A stretch of DNA of 64,000 bases from Paracoccaceae bacterium (GCA_014872815.1 WKFK01000011.1:341929-405928); one strand, 5' to 3'; positions 1 through 8,585 are shown, counted from the stretch's first letter. The notes: generated by a model not told the origin, from the letters alone. Made by a program: numbers and translations.

Positions 1-1
1 T

Positions 2-55
2 GCAAAAGCTGGCTGGGAAGACCGGGACACCGCGCTGCCCATTCAGTCACGCTGA
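2..55 (+). CDS. possible 3' end of an upstream gene (partial)
   Basis: The frame from base 2 reads [17 protein letters not shown] and ends at TGA 53-55. It could be the C-terminus of a gene lying mostly to the left of the window. The peptide is too short to assign to a family, and the other two frames of this stretch have no better claim. From base 56 to rimM I see no gene, only an untranslated gap. Confidence 0.25.
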   Translation, partial: AKAGWEDRDTALPIQSR

Positions 56-134
56 CCCCAACTGCTGCCAGCTCTCCCTTGCACCTCTGCCTGCAATCGG
101 GGAAAACAAACCCAAGCAATGCAAAGGCCGCCCC

Positions 135-653
135 ATGAGCGACACATCTTCTGAACTCATCTGCGTTGGCGCCATTGGTGGTGCCTATGGCGTACACGGC
201 GAAGTCCGCCTCAAAAGCTTCACAGCCGAAGCCGACGCGCTCGAAGACTACGCGCCACTGTTGACCGAAGACGGCGCCTTTGAGTTTGACATCGCCATCA
301 CACGATCCATCAAAAATGGCCTCGCAGCCCGTTTGTCCGGCATCGCGACCAAAGAACAGGCCGACGCGCTCAAAGGCGTGAAGCTCTTTGTCCCACGCGA
401 CCGCCTGCCGGAAACCGAGGATGATGAATACTACTACACCGATCTGGTGGGCCTTGAGGTGCGTGACACCGGCGGCAACGTGCTTGGCAAAGTGAAAAAC
501 GTGCTCAACCACGGTGCGGCGGACCTTCTGGAAGTTCTGCCCCCCAAGTCTTCAGAAACCGTATTTCTGCCTTTCACCATGGCCAATGTCCCCACAGTCG
601 ACATCTCTGCAGGCCGCATCATCGCCGATCCCCCCGAAGGCCTGTTTGACTGA
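135..653 (+). CDS. rimM: ribosome maturation factor RimM
   Basis: RimM binds S19 in the 30S head and assists late maturation of the small subunit. The 172-residue product has the family layout: an N-terminal beta-barrel starting around [19 protein letters not shown] (residues 10-28), then a PRC-barrel half from about residue 97 ([11 protein letters not shown]). The length is normal. Its stop overlaps the trmD start by one base (TGATG), so the two are probably translationally coupled; rimM-trmD is a widely conserved pair. Identification is secure from the sequence motifs and the neighbour. Confidence 0.96.
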   Translation: MSDTSSELICVGAIGGAYGVHGEVRLKSFTAEADALEDYAPLLTEDGAFEFDIAITRSIKNGLAARLSGIATKEQADALKGVKLFVPRDRLPETEDDEYYYTDLVGLEVRDTGGNVLGKVKNVLNHGAADLLEVLPPKSSETVFLPFTMANVPTVDISAGRIIADPPEGLFD

Positions 654-1456
654 TGACTGACAACGCCAAACCCAAATCCCATGGCCGCCTGTCCATCTCC
701 GCCTCGCTGAAACCGCGTGAGTTGATCACACACAATCCGCGCCTCGCCAAAGTCTGGTCCGCGCGCATCATCACTCTGTTTCCCGATGCCTTTCCCGGCG
801 TCTTGGGCGAAAGCCTGACCGGCAAGGCACTCAAAGATGGCAAATGGCAGATCGAAACCACCAACCTGCGGGATTTCGGCCTGACCAAACACCGCAATGT
901 CGACGACACGCCTGCCGGCGGTGGCGCGGGCATGGTGCTGCGCCCCGACGTGCTTGGCCCAGCCATTGAGCACACCATGCGCGGTGCACGCGGCAACTGG
1001 CCGCTGGTCTACCTCTCCCCGCGCGGGCGCCGGTTTGACCAAAAGATGGCCCGCGCCTGGTCTCAGGCAGACGGCATCACCATGCTGTGCGGCCGTTTTG
1101 AAGGCGTCGATCAACGTGTGCTGGACCACTACAACATTCAGGAAGTCAGCCTTGGCGATTTTGTTCTCACCGGTGGGGAAATCGCCGCCCAAGCCATGAT
1201 CGACGCTACTGTGCGTCTTCTGCCGTCAGTGTTGGGCAACGCCGAGAGCATCGAAGACGAAAGCCACGCCAACGGCCTGCTGGAACACCCGCAATACACC
1301 AAGCCCGCCGAATGGAACGGGCACAAAATCCCGGACGTGCTGATGTCCGGCCACCACGCCAACATCGAAAAATGGCGCCATGAGATGGCCGAAGAGATCA
1401 CCAAGACCCGCCGCCCGGACATGTGGGCTGCGTATAAGGCCGAAAAAGACAGCTAA
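653..1456 (+). CDS. trmD: tRNA (guanine-N1)-methyltransferase TrmD
   Basis: TrmD methylates G37 of tRNAs that read CNN codons, preventing +1 frameshifts. The SPOUT-fold motifs are visible: LSPRGRRFDQ near residue 120, LCGRFEGVDQR near 145, and SLGDFVLTGGEIA near 166, which forms the trefoil-knot SAM site. The chain is 267 residues with an N-terminal extension of about 38 residues before the usual start region (ARIITLFPDAFPG). The extension is rich in Ser, Lys and Arg. The ATG used overlaps the rimM stop, and no ATG or GTG lies at the normal boundary, so the extension may be real. A TTG at 721 is an alternative start. Confidence 0.95.
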   Translation: MTDNAKPKSHGRLSISASLKPRELITHNPRLAKVWSARIITLFPDAFPGVLGESLTGKALKDGKWQIETTNLRDFGLTKHRNVDDTPAGGGAGMVLRPDVLGPAIEHTMRGARGNWPLVYLSPRGRRFDQKMARAWSQADGITMLCGRFEGVDQRVLDHYNIQEVSLGDFVLTGGEIAAQAMIDATVRLLPSVLGNAESIEDESHANGLLEHPQYTKPAEWNGHKIPDVLMSGHHANIEKWRHEMAEEITKTRRPDMWAAYKAEKDS

Positions 1457-1528
1457 GCAAATCCTTGCGCCCCGCCCCCAGTCCATGTTTTTGTTCGCGC
1501 ATAGTGAATTTTAACAGGGACCAAAAAC

Positions 1529-1864
1529 ATGGCCGCCAAATTCGAGCTCTATACCGACAAAGCCGGTGAATTCCGTTTCCGCCTGAAAGCAGGCAACGGC
1601 GAAAACATCCTCGCCTCCGAAGGTTACAAACAGAAAGCCAGCTGCGAAAACGGCATCGAATCCGTCAAGAAAAACGCGGGCGAAGACGCGCGCTACGAGC
1701 GCAAAGAAACCGCCTCTGGCAAATTCATGTTCAACCTGAAAGCCACCAACGGTCAGGTGATCGGCACGTCGCAGAGCTACACCAGCGCCTCTGGCCGCGA
1801 CAATGGCATTGAAAGCGTTATGCGCAACGCACCTGAGGCTGCTGTGGTCGAAATCGAAGACTAA
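1529..1864 (+). CDS. DUF1508 (YegP-like) tandem-repeat protein
   Basis: A 111-residue protein built of two copies of the DUF1508 repeat. The first covers residues about 4-52 (KFELYTDKAGEFRFRLKAGN) and the second about 55-105 (ARYERKETASGKFMFNLKA). Each copy carries the xGxxxxSxxYxxxxxxxxGIESV ending. Small cytosolic proteins of this family have no settled function. The gene follows trmD by 72 bases and precedes a convergent gene. Start ATG 1529 has a purine-rich AACAGGGACC just upstream. Confidence 0.9.
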   Translation: MAAKFELYTDKAGEFRFRLKAGNGENILASEGYKQKASCENGIESVKKNAGEDARYERKETASGKFMFNLKATNGQVIGTSQSYTSASGRDNGIESVMRNAPEAAVVEIED

Positions 1865-1942
1865 AGCTGATCTGAGAATAGTGGCGCGGGCCGGCCATCC
1901 CCATGAACCAGCCCACGCCTGCCCCCCTGGGGATGACCACTG

Positions 1943-3067
1943 TTACGTGGTCGGGGGCATCTCGGCCAACGCTGCGATCACCGCTTTGATCACCTGCCCT
2001 CTGAGCGGCCCAAGCCGACAGACGGACTGCATCTCCGTATCCTTGCAAAACTGCGTGACCGCCTGCAGCGTTTTGGTATTGAACACGCCAGTCGCAGGGC
2101 CCGTTTCATATCCACGCGCTTTCAACTCTTCCTGCAGAACGTAGACATAGGCATTTTTGTCGAGCCGCGCGACCACCACAAAAGCGCGCTGAAAATCGGC
2201 CGGATCGGTGGCCTTCACGATGTCTCGCGCGGTCGTACGGAAAGCCCGCTCTTGCGCCGAAGTACGCACGGAGTCGCGCGCCAAATATAGCTGATCTTCA
2301 GCACGTGCCCGCCCCCGCAGGCTCTCATGCGCAACCATTTCCGCACGCAGCGCCATCACATCGGCGTCCCGATTGCCGCGCCATAACCGCAGCAAGGATT
2401 CCGCCGCTCGGCCGCCAGTCTTCCCCGTATCTGTGCGCGCCACATCCACCATGCGCTGAAGCAATTGCTCCGCATCCACATCAAAACGGGCCCCGGCCTG
2501 CATCGCGGCTAAGACGATCCGCATCGAGTTGAGGTCTCCGGCCTTTGCAAACCGCGTCAGCTCTTCCCGCCCGAAAGCCGGATCAGACGCCGGCCCAAAT
2601 CGGTTTTGGTAGTGATACGCGGCGCGCAAAGCCTGCGCCCTCTCAATGCCCTGTGCCGCCGCCAAGTCCAATTGCTCCAACGCTGCCGCTGGCTGCTCCA
2701 TGGCCATCAACAGCTTGGCATAGGACGCCCGCGCACTCTCACGCCCGCCCTCAATCGCGGCTCTATACCACCGCGCTGCCGCCTCTTGATCCACCTCCGT
2801 GCCAATGCCTTTCAGGTGGTAATAGGCCAACCGCGCTTGGGCACGCCCATAGCCGCTTTCCGCGAGACGATGCATCTGCCCAAAGGCCGCCTTAGCGTCC
2901 GTGCGCCCCTCCGAACCCAACCGCAGCGCCTCCGCCAAGGCATATCGTTGCTTGTCTGTCTTCGTCACTTCCGTCTGTGCAACCTGCGCGACAAAGGCGG
3001 ACGCCACTGGTGGCGCCAATGCGTAAACTGTTGCAACGGACAGGGCGAGCAATGCCGAACGAGCCAT
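1943..3067 (-). CDS. secreted Sel1-repeat protein with peptidoglycan-binding-like C-terminus
   Basis: The 374-residue chain begins with a Sec signal peptide (MARSALLALSVATVYALAPP, cleavage likely near ASA-FVA). From about residue 55 to 160 it has Sel1/TPR-like repeats (RAQARLAYYHLKGIGTEVD; AAARWYRAAIEGG). Near residues 305-350 the segment YVYVLQEELKARGYETGPAT then TGVFNTKTLQAVTQFC resembles a PG_binding_1 module. It therefore probably sits in the periplasm or envelope. No enzymatic domain is visible. A second secreted Sel1 protein lies at 53613-55379. Substrate or partner cannot be inferred. Confidence 0.75.
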   Translation of the reverse strand: MARSALLALSVATVYALAPPVASAFVAQVAQTEVTKTDKQRYALAEALRLGSEGRTDAKAAFGQMHRLAESGYGRAQARLAYYHLKGIGTEVDQEAAARWYRAAIEGGRESARASYAKLLMAMEQPAAALEQLDLAAAQGIERAQALRAAYHYQNRFGPASDPAFGREELTRFAKAGDLNSMRIVLAAMQAGARFDVDAEQLLQRMVDVARTDTGKTGGRAAESLLRLWRGNRDADVMALRAEMVAHESLRGRARAEDQLYLARDSVRTSAQERAFRTTARDIVKATDPADFQRAFVVVARLDKNAYVYVLQEELKARGYETGPATGVFNTKTLQAVTQFCKDTEMQSVCRLGPLRGQVIKAVIAALAEMPPTT

Positions 3068-3177
3068 GAAGACCTCCCATCTTTAGGTTGCTTCAATGTA
3101 CCTGCCGCCTTCCCAAGCGCACCTCGACCAAACGGACAGAGCCAAGATCTTTGGGTTAGGCCTTCATGCTTTTGTCG

Positions 3178-4005
3178 CTACATCCGCTCACGCCACCGCA
3201 CCCAGGCTTCCGGGCTACCGCGAAAGACGTTGATGTCCACTGCGCCCGCGATCCCCGGCACCACTCCCGTGCCGGTATACTGCCAAAACGTCCACCGCGC
3301 GCCGGGATACACTTTCTGGGGATGCCCCGCCACGGAACGCAGCCAGAACTCCGTCCCTCCCAGAGTGCCAATCCCGGTGTCCTGAAAGAAATCCACCGTG
3401 GTGTAAACAATCGGCCGACGCCCGTAGTGCGCTTCCAAAATCGACAAGAACTTTCGCGCCTCACTGCGCACCTTGCGGCCACTGGGCCGTAGGCGGCACG
3501 TGCGTGACTGCGGGGTCCATTCCATGTCCAACACATGTGGCAAGGGCGCCCCGCGCGGCACGTTCTTGATGAACCACGCTGCCTGCTCCTCCGCCGGGCG
3601 ACAAAAATAATAGTAGTGATAGCCGCTCCACGGGATGCCCGCACTCGCCGCCCCGGCGCGATGTGTGTCAAACATCGGGTCCGCAAGATCGCCGCCCTCA
3701 GTGGCTTTGATAAACGCAAAGTTGACCCCGGCCCGCCGCGCCTCCTGCCAGTTGATGCTGGTCTGCCAGCGCGACACATCAATGCCATGCACCGGATAAC
3801 TCGACGGCGGGCGCCTGTCCCATTCATGCGGATCGGCATCGCCAAACTTCGGATAGCTGACCACCTGCGCCGCCAAAGCCTGCACCCGCGCGGCCTCTTC
3901 CGCCGCCGCTTGCTGTGCCGCCTGCGCTGCCGGATCCTCCGGCACCGACCGGCCACAGCTCGCCACTACCAACAACGCCAACAAACCTGTCTTGAAAACC
4001 CGCAT
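3178..4005 (-). CDS. GH25 family lysozyme-like lipoprotein
   Basis: A predicted muramidase of glycoside hydrolase family 25. After a lipoprotein signal (LLALLVVASC, lipobox Cys near residue 17) come the GH25 signatures HGIDVSRWQTSINW, NFAFIKATEGG, YHYYYFC and HVLDMEW. The Asp and Glu of DMEW correspond to the catalytic acids of the family. I chose ATG 4005 because it gives a compact lipoprotein signal; a GTG at 4026 would add seven residues. Final length is 275 residues. It would act on peptidoglycan from a lipid-anchored periplasmic position. It is transcribed away from the neighbouring DUF gene with no visible operon. Confidence 0.85.
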   Translation of the reverse strand: MRVFKTGLLALLVVASCGRSVPEDPAAQAAQQAAAEEAARVQALAAQVVSYPKFGDADPHEWDRRPPSSYPVHGIDVSRWQTSINWQEARRAGVNFAFIKATEGGDLADPMFDTHRAGAASAGIPWSGYHYYYFCRPAEEQAAWFIKNVPRGAPLPHVLDMEWTPQSRTCRLRPSGRKVRSEARKFLSILEAHYGRRPIVYTTVDFFQDTGIGTLGGTEFWLRSVAGHPQKVYPGARWTFWQYTGTGVVPGIAGAVDINVFRGSPEAWVRWRERM

Positions 4006-4097
4006 CTCACACCTGAAACAAACCACTGCGCCCCCTCAGTAAACCGAGAGGGCGTGGCGTTTGGCAAGCAAAGCTTTTGCCAACAGCAAAGCCCCGC

Positions 4098-4487
4098 TTA
4101 AGTCGCCTTCTTCGCCGCCAGAAACGCCTCTTTTGCCAGATGCCCCTTCAACGCTGGCAATCCAACCGCATGCACCGTCAAAACGCCAAGCTTGTTGAGC
4201 GCTGCAAACACCAATGCGTCCATGAACCAGGCCAGTGGCGTTGCCAAGCTGCCCCAATACGCGGGCAGCTCTGCAAAACTCGCAAACAGGTAGTTGCCCG
4301 TGACCGCATGTACCGCCAATCCGATCCAAAACCCGGCGCAGTAAGGACAGCGCCATTGTTCATAAAGCGTCTGCAAGGGATGCGGCAGCAACTTGAGGGC
4401 CCGCGTGAACCACGTCCCCCAATGCGGCAGGTGTTCCCAGAACAGCTGGTGTATCGCGATTCCCAACAAGAGGTTTTCTATCGCCAT
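4098..4487 (-). CDS. small integral membrane protein (DUF1360-like)
   Basis: A 129-residue protein with about three hydrophobic segments and a CPYCAGFWIGL motif near residue 47, as in DUF1360-type membrane proteins. No catalytic function is known. It lies 70 bases downstream of a MarR-type gene on the same strand. An operator-like palindrome at 4503-4519 in front of it resembles the site in front of the marR gene, so the regulator probably controls it directly. Function unassigned. Confidence 0.6.
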   Translation of the reverse strand: MAIENLLLGIAIHQLFWEHLPHWGTWFTRALKLLPHPLQTLYEQWRCPYCAGFWIGLAVHAVTGNYLFASFAELPAYWGSLATPLAWFMDALVFAALNKLGVLTVHAVGLPALKGHLAKEAFLAAKKAT

Positions 4488-4502
4488 GATCGTTTCCTTT
4501 AT

Positions 4503-4519
4503 TTAGTTTGCCTAACTTA
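4503..4519. promoter_or_regulatory. candidate MarR operator upstream of the membrane-protein gene
   Basis: TTAGTTTGCCTAACTTA is an imperfect dyad 16 bases upstream of the ATG at 4487. It matches the site at 4965-4981 (ATAGTTCGCCAAGCTAA) at 12 of 17 positions, giving a shared pattern TTAGnTnGCCnAnCTAA. Assignment to the adjacent MarR protein is an inference. Confidence 0.5.
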
Positions 4520-4557
4520 CCTTATGTGCGGACCTTCAACCCGCAGGCGCCGTGCTC

Positions 4558-4953
4558 CTACAGGCTCAGAGTGTCGTTCAACTTGTCCTTGATCTGTGTC
4601 GCTATCTGCTCATAAACCCGCGCGCCACGCGCCAGCTTCATCTGCCCTTCCGGTGTCAGCACAATGTGCTGCGCCCTGGCATCCATCATACATTGGAACC
4701 GCGAGACCAAGTTCCGCGCCTCCAGCTTGGAAATCATTGTGCTCGCACTGGCCTTAGTCACCCCAAGCGCGTCAACGATGTCCTGCAAATGCTGGCCGTG
4801 TTTGTCCTCATACCGCTGAAGGTCGGCTTGCTCTTGCACAGCGCTCAGATACTCAAACTCACTGAAGCTCAAGTCGAGATCACGCCCCGCCTTGGCCCAG
4901 GCCCGATGACAGGCTTGGTGCACCTTCTGTAGTTTTTTGGCAAGGTCTGACAT
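4558..4953 (-). CDS. MarR-family transcriptional regulator
   Basis: A 131-residue winged-helix protein. The helix-turn-helix and wing are visible at about residues 56-100 ([23 protein letters not shown] then [26 protein letters not shown]). Members bind palindromes as dimers and often respond to phenolic ligands. It precedes the small membrane-protein gene on the same strand. A 15-21 base palindrome lies directly upstream of its start, consistent with autoregulation. Ligand unknown. Confidence 0.85.
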   Translation of the reverse strand: MSDLAKKLQKVHQACHRAWAKAGRDLDLSFSEFEYLSAVQEQADLQRYEDKHGQHLQDIVDALGVTKASASTMISKLEARNLVSRFQCMMDARAQHIVLTPEGQMKLARGARVYEQIATQIKDKLNDTLSL

Positions 4954-4964
4954 GCGATTCCAAT

Positions 4965-4985
4965 ATAGTTCGCCAAGCTAACTAT
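4965..4985. promoter_or_regulatory. candidate MarR autoregulatory operator
   Basis: ATAGTT and AACTAT form 6-base arms at 4965-4970 and 4980-4985. A nested dyad TAGTTCGCCAAGCTA sits at 4966-4980. It lies 12 bases upstream of the marR start at 4953 and shares its core with 4503-4519. Confidence 0.5.
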
Positions 4986-5012
4986 TCAATTCCCTTCCCC
5001 CTGTCAAACCCC

Positions 5013-5261
5013 TTGCACGCTTGGCCCATCTGCCCTAAACACCGCCTGTCCGCGGCTCTCATGAGTCGTTCGGGCCTGCTGTGCATTGCAATGATCTTCG
5101 GTTTCTTCGTCGAAGTTGGCAAATCTCAGCAGAGGAAGACAAGAAAAGACGACCTGACCCTCTGGCGGGCGCGGCCATCGCGGACCCGGAAGAAGACCAA
5201 GAGTTCTGAGGTGCATCAAACCTTTGTGGGCCAAACCACAAGCATCATAGGAGATGATCCA
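5013..5261 (+). promoter_or_regulatory. candidate promoter and long leader of rplS
   Basis: TTGCAC (5013-5018) and TAAACA (5036-5041) are separated by 17 bases and form a plausible sigma70 promoter. Transcription from it would leave a leader of about 210 bases before the rplS ATG at 5262. The reading frame through the leader could be extended upstream, but the L19 family start is unmistakably at 5262. The leader has a small hairpin (CTTCGTCGAAG region near 5105) and AGGAGA as ribosome binding site at 5249-5254. I see no known riboswitch in it. Confidence 0.4.
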
Positions 5262-5636
5262 ATGGATCTGATCGCACAGCTAGAAGCGGAGCAGATTGCT
5301 GCGCTGGGGAAAGACATCCCCGATTTCAAAGCCGGTGACACCATCCGTGTTGGCTTTAAAGTGACCGAAGGTTCCCGCACCCGTGTGCAGAACTACGAAG
5401 GCGTCTGCATCAGCCGCAAAAACGGCTCCGGCATCGCTGGCTCGTTCACTGTTCGCAAAATTTCCTTCGGCGAAGGCGTGGAGCGTGTGTTCCCGCTGCA
5501 CTCCACCAACATCGACAGCATCACTGTTGTACGTCGTGGTCGTGTACGTCGCGCGAAGCTGTACTACCTGCGCTCCCGTCGTGGTAAGTCCGCGCGTATC
5601 GCAGAAGACACCAACTACAAGCCCAAAAAAGCGTAA
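5262..5636 (+). CDS. rplS: 50S ribosomal protein L19
   Basis: L19 sits at the 30S-50S interface of the ribosome. The 124-residue chain starts [20 protein letters not shown] and contains the family core [16 protein letters not shown] and the C-terminal arginine-rich stretch ([23 protein letters not shown]). ATG 5262 was chosen because an AGGAGA lies 8 bases upstream and the N-terminus aligns with other L19 proteins; longer in-frame starts add non-family sequence. It is followed 12 bases later by rpmE and probably cotranscribed. Confidence 0.97.
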   Translation: MDLIAQLEAEQIAALGKDIPDFKAGDTIRVGFKVTEGSRTRVQNYEGVCISRKNGSGIAGSFTVRKISFGEGVERVFPLHSTNIDSITVVRRGRVRRAKLYYLRSRRGKSARIAEDTNYKPKKA

Positions 5637-5647
5637 GGAGTGGTCTC

Positions 5648-5869
5648 ATGAAAAAAGATACCCATCCCGATTACCACTTCATCGACGTGAAAATGACCGA
5701 TGGCACCATCATCAAGATGCGTTCCACCTACGGCAACGAAGGCGACACTCTGGCGCTCGACGTGGACCCATCCGTGCACCCAGCATGGAACGGCGGCTCC
5801 ACCCGTCTGATGGACGCCGGTGGCCGCGTGTCCAAGTTCAAAAAGAAATACGAAGGCCTGGGCTTCTAA
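5648..5869 (+). CDS. rpmE: 50S ribosomal protein L31 (cysteine-free type)
   Basis: A 73-residue L31 starting [20 protein letters not shown], with the conserved [20 protein letters not shown] end. It contains no cysteine, so it belongs to the form that does not bind zinc through a CxxC site. It directly follows rplS with an AAGGAG ribosome binding site and is closed by a strong intrinsic terminator. Confidence 0.96.
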   Translation: MKKDTHPDYHFIDVKMTDGTIIKMRSTYGNEGDTLALDVDPSVHPAWNGGSTRLMDAGGRVSKFKKKYEGLGF

Positions 5870-5890
5870 GAACCCTTACCTTTGTTACAG

Positions 5891-5922
5891 AAACGCCGCC
5901 TCCCTCGGGGCGGCGTTTTTTT
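5891..5922 (+). terminator. intrinsic terminator of rplS-rpmE
   Basis: AACGCCGCC (5892-5900) pairs with GGCGGCGTT (5909-5917) and is followed by a run of T to 5922. It lies 20 bases after the rpmE stop. Confidence 0.9.
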
Positions 5923-5946
5923 GTGCCGGCTCAGCCTTTTCAAAAG

Positions 5947-6960
5947 CTACCGCCGCCCCTCTGCCGGCCCCCAAATGCTATCTTCAAAAACCGACGGCCA
6001 AATCGTTGGCAAGATGGCGTCAATACACACCTCAACAATCACATCAATCTCAGAACGGTCATTCAAGCCGAGCCTCCATTCCCTATTGCGGGCCAGAAGC
6101 GACGGCAAAGAAGCCAACCGCGTGGGCTCCCCCTCTTCGATGGAAAAGAAAAACCGTCCCGAATGCGCAGCAAACGGGAAAGGCGCACCAAACATTCCCC
6201 GCCGCCCAATAATCGCAATCAAGTCATCATGATTGGCGACATAGTCGAGCCCCATCTCTTCGAATTCTATACGAAAAATCAAATTCTCGCGCTCATAAAC
6301 CCTTTCTCCGACAAAACGAGACATGCCCGGAATGCAGATGACAACTCTCAATATGAACTTGTCCAACGTATCATGATGGATCTCGTTTTCATCCAGGCAC
6401 TGGATGTTTTGCAAATGCAGATCAAACCGCTTTCGCACGGCTGGGGTCAAAACAGTCGATGCGGCCCAACGAGGCTCCAGCCCAGGAATGTTTTCTGCAA
6501 GGAACTGATAAATCTTCACAGCAGAGGAAAATTCAAGCTCTTCTTCGCCCGCCAATCGCGCAAACCCAAGTGCAAAAAATGGGTGGGCGGAGACGTCCTC
6601 AAATTCTGCGTCGCTCAACCGCAAACGCAGCTCAGAAACGGATCCCCCATGTTTTATTACGTCCTCTTTGATGCGAAGAAAAACAGGGGCGCAATCACCG
6701 ACTTTTCGCAAAGACGCCAACGCTGGATGCCCCTCAGGAAGGAAAACGACATCATCCAATGATGTCAGAAGATCAAATCCCGCAATCTCATTCCCGACGT
6801 CAAACCGGGGAGAGTATAACTTGTCTATGTCAGCAGGGTCTTTGGACTTCCTGCGAAAAAGGGGGTGAACGAAACAAGGCTCTTGGCGCACGAAAAAGTA
6901 AGCTGCAGGAACATAATGATGTGGGTCTGTCTGCGCCAAATCAGATATACCCTTTTTCAC
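5947..6960 (-). CDS. hypothetical protein, second gene of an AT-rich two-gene island
   Basis: A 337-residue soluble protein that I do not recognise. It starts at GTG 6960 and overlaps the end of the preceding gene (6941-7735) by 20 bases, so the two are almost certainly one transcription and translation unit. The sequence is mixed alpha/beta with no signal peptide, no membrane segment, no P-loop and no nuclease motif I can name. Acidic clusters occur (AGEEELEFSS; RIEFEEMGLDY). Base composition is visibly AT-richer than the flanks (the line from 6241 is about 40% G+C), which suggests horizontal acquisition. Its frame reaches the base just after the rpmE terminator, so the island abuts the ribosomal operon. 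Confidence 0.6.
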   Translation of the reverse strand: MKKGISDLAQTDPHHYVPAAYFFVRQEPCFVHPLFRRKSKDPADIDKLYSPRFDVGNEIAGFDLLTSLDDVVFLPEGHPALASLRKVGDCAPVFLRIKEDVIKHGGSVSELRLRLSDAEFEDVSAHPFFALGFARLAGEEELEFSSAVKIYQFLAENIPGLEPRWAASTVLTPAVRKRFDLHLQNIQCLDENEIHHDTLDKFILRVVICIPGMSRFVGERVYERENLIFRIEFEEMGLDYVANHDDLIAIIGRRGMFGAPFPFAAHSGRFFFSIEEGEPTRLASLPSLLARNREWRLGLNDRSEIDVIVEVCIDAILPTIWPSVFEDSIWGPAEGRR

Positions 6961-7735
6961 GATAGAGGTTCAGAACCACGTCAAAAAACTTCGCGACCCA
7001 AGCCTCCGAACCGTGTCCCAACACACTGGTATAGGGAATGACCTTTTCCGCCCCAACCCGCCATTTATCCAACGCAGTGAGAAATCTGCTTTCCCCCAAA
7101 ATGTCTTCGGGAACAATGATCGCCAAAATGGAAGTGGCAAGTGGAAGACTGTCTTTCAACTGAATTTCAATGGCGGATGCGCGTTCGTCAACAGATGCAG
7201 GCTGAAAGGCATCTTGAAGGCCATTGAGCCGCGCCAAATATTCCAGCCCCTGAATTTCAAAATCAAAATTTCCGACATCTTGCGACACCTCTGAGCGCCC
7301 GACAAGATACTGTTCGTTGCTCTCAAAGAACTTGGCAACATACTTTTGCGCACTGAGCAACTCCGTATCCAACTCGAAATCCGCCCAATGAGACTCCGGC
7401 GCAAAAACCCGCCCATATCTGCCAGATTTGAAAGCCCCCGAGTCAAACGGCAAGACGCGGTGAATTTTGCCAATCGCTTCCGGCGCTAAGATGAATCCAA
7501 CAGGCGCATTCCAAAGCAATTTCGATGCAGCTGTTTGGGACGCGCGATAAGAGGGGCGACCGTAAAACAGGTACAGCAAATCCTCGTTAAAAAACCGGCA
7601 TTTGGATGGAACAAGCGCATCCCCTGCAGCGATCGCGCGGAACCCGTGCAACGTCGTTATATGCGTGAGTGGCAACGTGGAGGGAATACAACTCGCCCCT
7701 GCAATGTGACGCTGGACAGGATTGTCCTTCTTCAT
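6941..7735 (-). CDS. hypothetical protein, first gene of the island, ART-like N-terminal motif
   Basis: A 264-residue protein starting at ATG 7735. Residues about 22-65 read PLTHITTLHGFRAIAAGD, then ALVPSKCRFFNEDLLYLFYG and RPSYR. A His-[Ile/Thr] start, a Gly-x-Leu turn and an aromatic Y/F-Y-G-R-P segment loosely recall the N-terminal halves of DarT/DUF4433-type ADP-ribosyltransferase folds, but I cannot confirm this. The rest has no motif I know. It overlaps its downstream partner by 20 bases. No transposase or integrase is adjacent. Function unassigned; a toxin or defence role is speculation. Confidence 0.55.
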   Translation of the reverse strand: MKKDNPVQRHIAGASCIPSTLPLTHITTLHGFRAIAAGDALVPSKCRFFNEDLLYLFYGRPSYRASQTAASKLLWNAPVGFILAPEAIGKIHRVLPFDSGAFKSGRYGRVFAPESHWADFELDTELLSAQKYVAKFFESNEQYLVGRSEVSQDVGNFDFEIQGLEYLARLNGLQDAFQPASVDERASAIEIQLKDSLPLATSILAIIVPEDILGESRFLTALDKWRVGAEKVIPYTSVLGHGSEAWVAKFFDVVLNLYREKGYI

Positions 7736-7940
7736 GAAAAATCTCGTTGGTCAAAGCGCCAGCATTCCCAAACAAACACCAGGCAGCGGGGCATATCGGT
7801 CCTCAATTTGTCGCCCGACCGACCAGAAAATGCAACTCCAAGATGTCACTCCTGCACGCCCCCCCCAAATCGTGGTATAGATTTGAAACTGAGGACCGTT
7901 TGCGAGAAGCAAAACACGGTTTCAAAAAAACCTCCGCCGT

Positions 7941-8585
7941 CTACGGCACCGTGGCAACCGCCGCCGACCGGCCCGCCCGATAACGCGCATAGAGGAACAT
8001 CCCGAAACCAGCGCTGGTTTCCAGGATTTCCTCAAACTCAACACTGAGATGCTTGAAGCCAAAGACATGCGCGTCAATCAACATCGCCACGGCCACCGCC
8101 AAACAGGCCACCACGCCAATACTGTCCTCCGCATCCCACCGCCAGGAAAACCGCCGCGCCATGCGGACCATCCCCCAGAGCGCCAACCCCACAAGCACCA
8201 GCAACAGCGCTAGATGCGCCCCTTTGCCGAGGCCAAATACCTCCTTGGGCACAATCCGCAGGAACTCGATCAGGTCATGCGCCCCATCGATTTTCACGCC
8301 GCCCACACTTGGCGCGACAAAGCCAAAAATCCGCTCTCCAAAGCTGATCTCATCCAACGCCGCCAACAGACACAGTGCCCCCAAGGCAATATCCTTGGTG
8401 GTGCGTGGCGTAACGCGCAGCAAAAGCACAAATGCCGCAGCGCCAAAGAACAGGAACGACGCCCATTCAATCCACTGATCTTCATTCATCCAAAAACCGC
8501 GCCAAGCTGGGAACACCGCCCAAGCGATTACCAAACTCAGAAAGAAAACCGCCAGCGCGATGTGATGCCTGATCAACCTCGTCAT
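7941..8585 (-). CDS. polytopic membrane protein of unknown function
   Basis: A 214-residue protein with about six hydrophobic segments. Between segments three and four is the motif LDEISFGERIFG, which recurs in uncharacterised membrane proteins as D-E-I-S-x-G-x-R-I-F-G. The acidic pair inside the membrane boundary suggests a conserved polar site. It stands alone between the AT-rich island and an MFS gene. No substrate can be inferred. Confidence 0.6.
   Translation of the reverse strand: MTRLIRHHIALAVFFLSLVIAWAVFPAWRGFWMNEDQWIEWASFLFFGAAAFVLLLRVTPRTTKDIALGALCLLAALDEISFGERIFGFVAPSVGGVKIDGAHDLIEFLRIVPKEVFGLGKGAHLALLLVLVGLALWGMVRMARRFSWRWDAEDSIGVVACLAVAVAMLIDAHVFGFKHLSVEFEEILETSAGFGMFLYARYRAGRSAAVATVP

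Noticed and set aside
5383..6762. 459-residue frame on the + strand across rplS, rpmE and the island
   Set aside because: It lies over the real L19 and L31 genes in another frame and runs through the terminator. Its composition is low-complexity.
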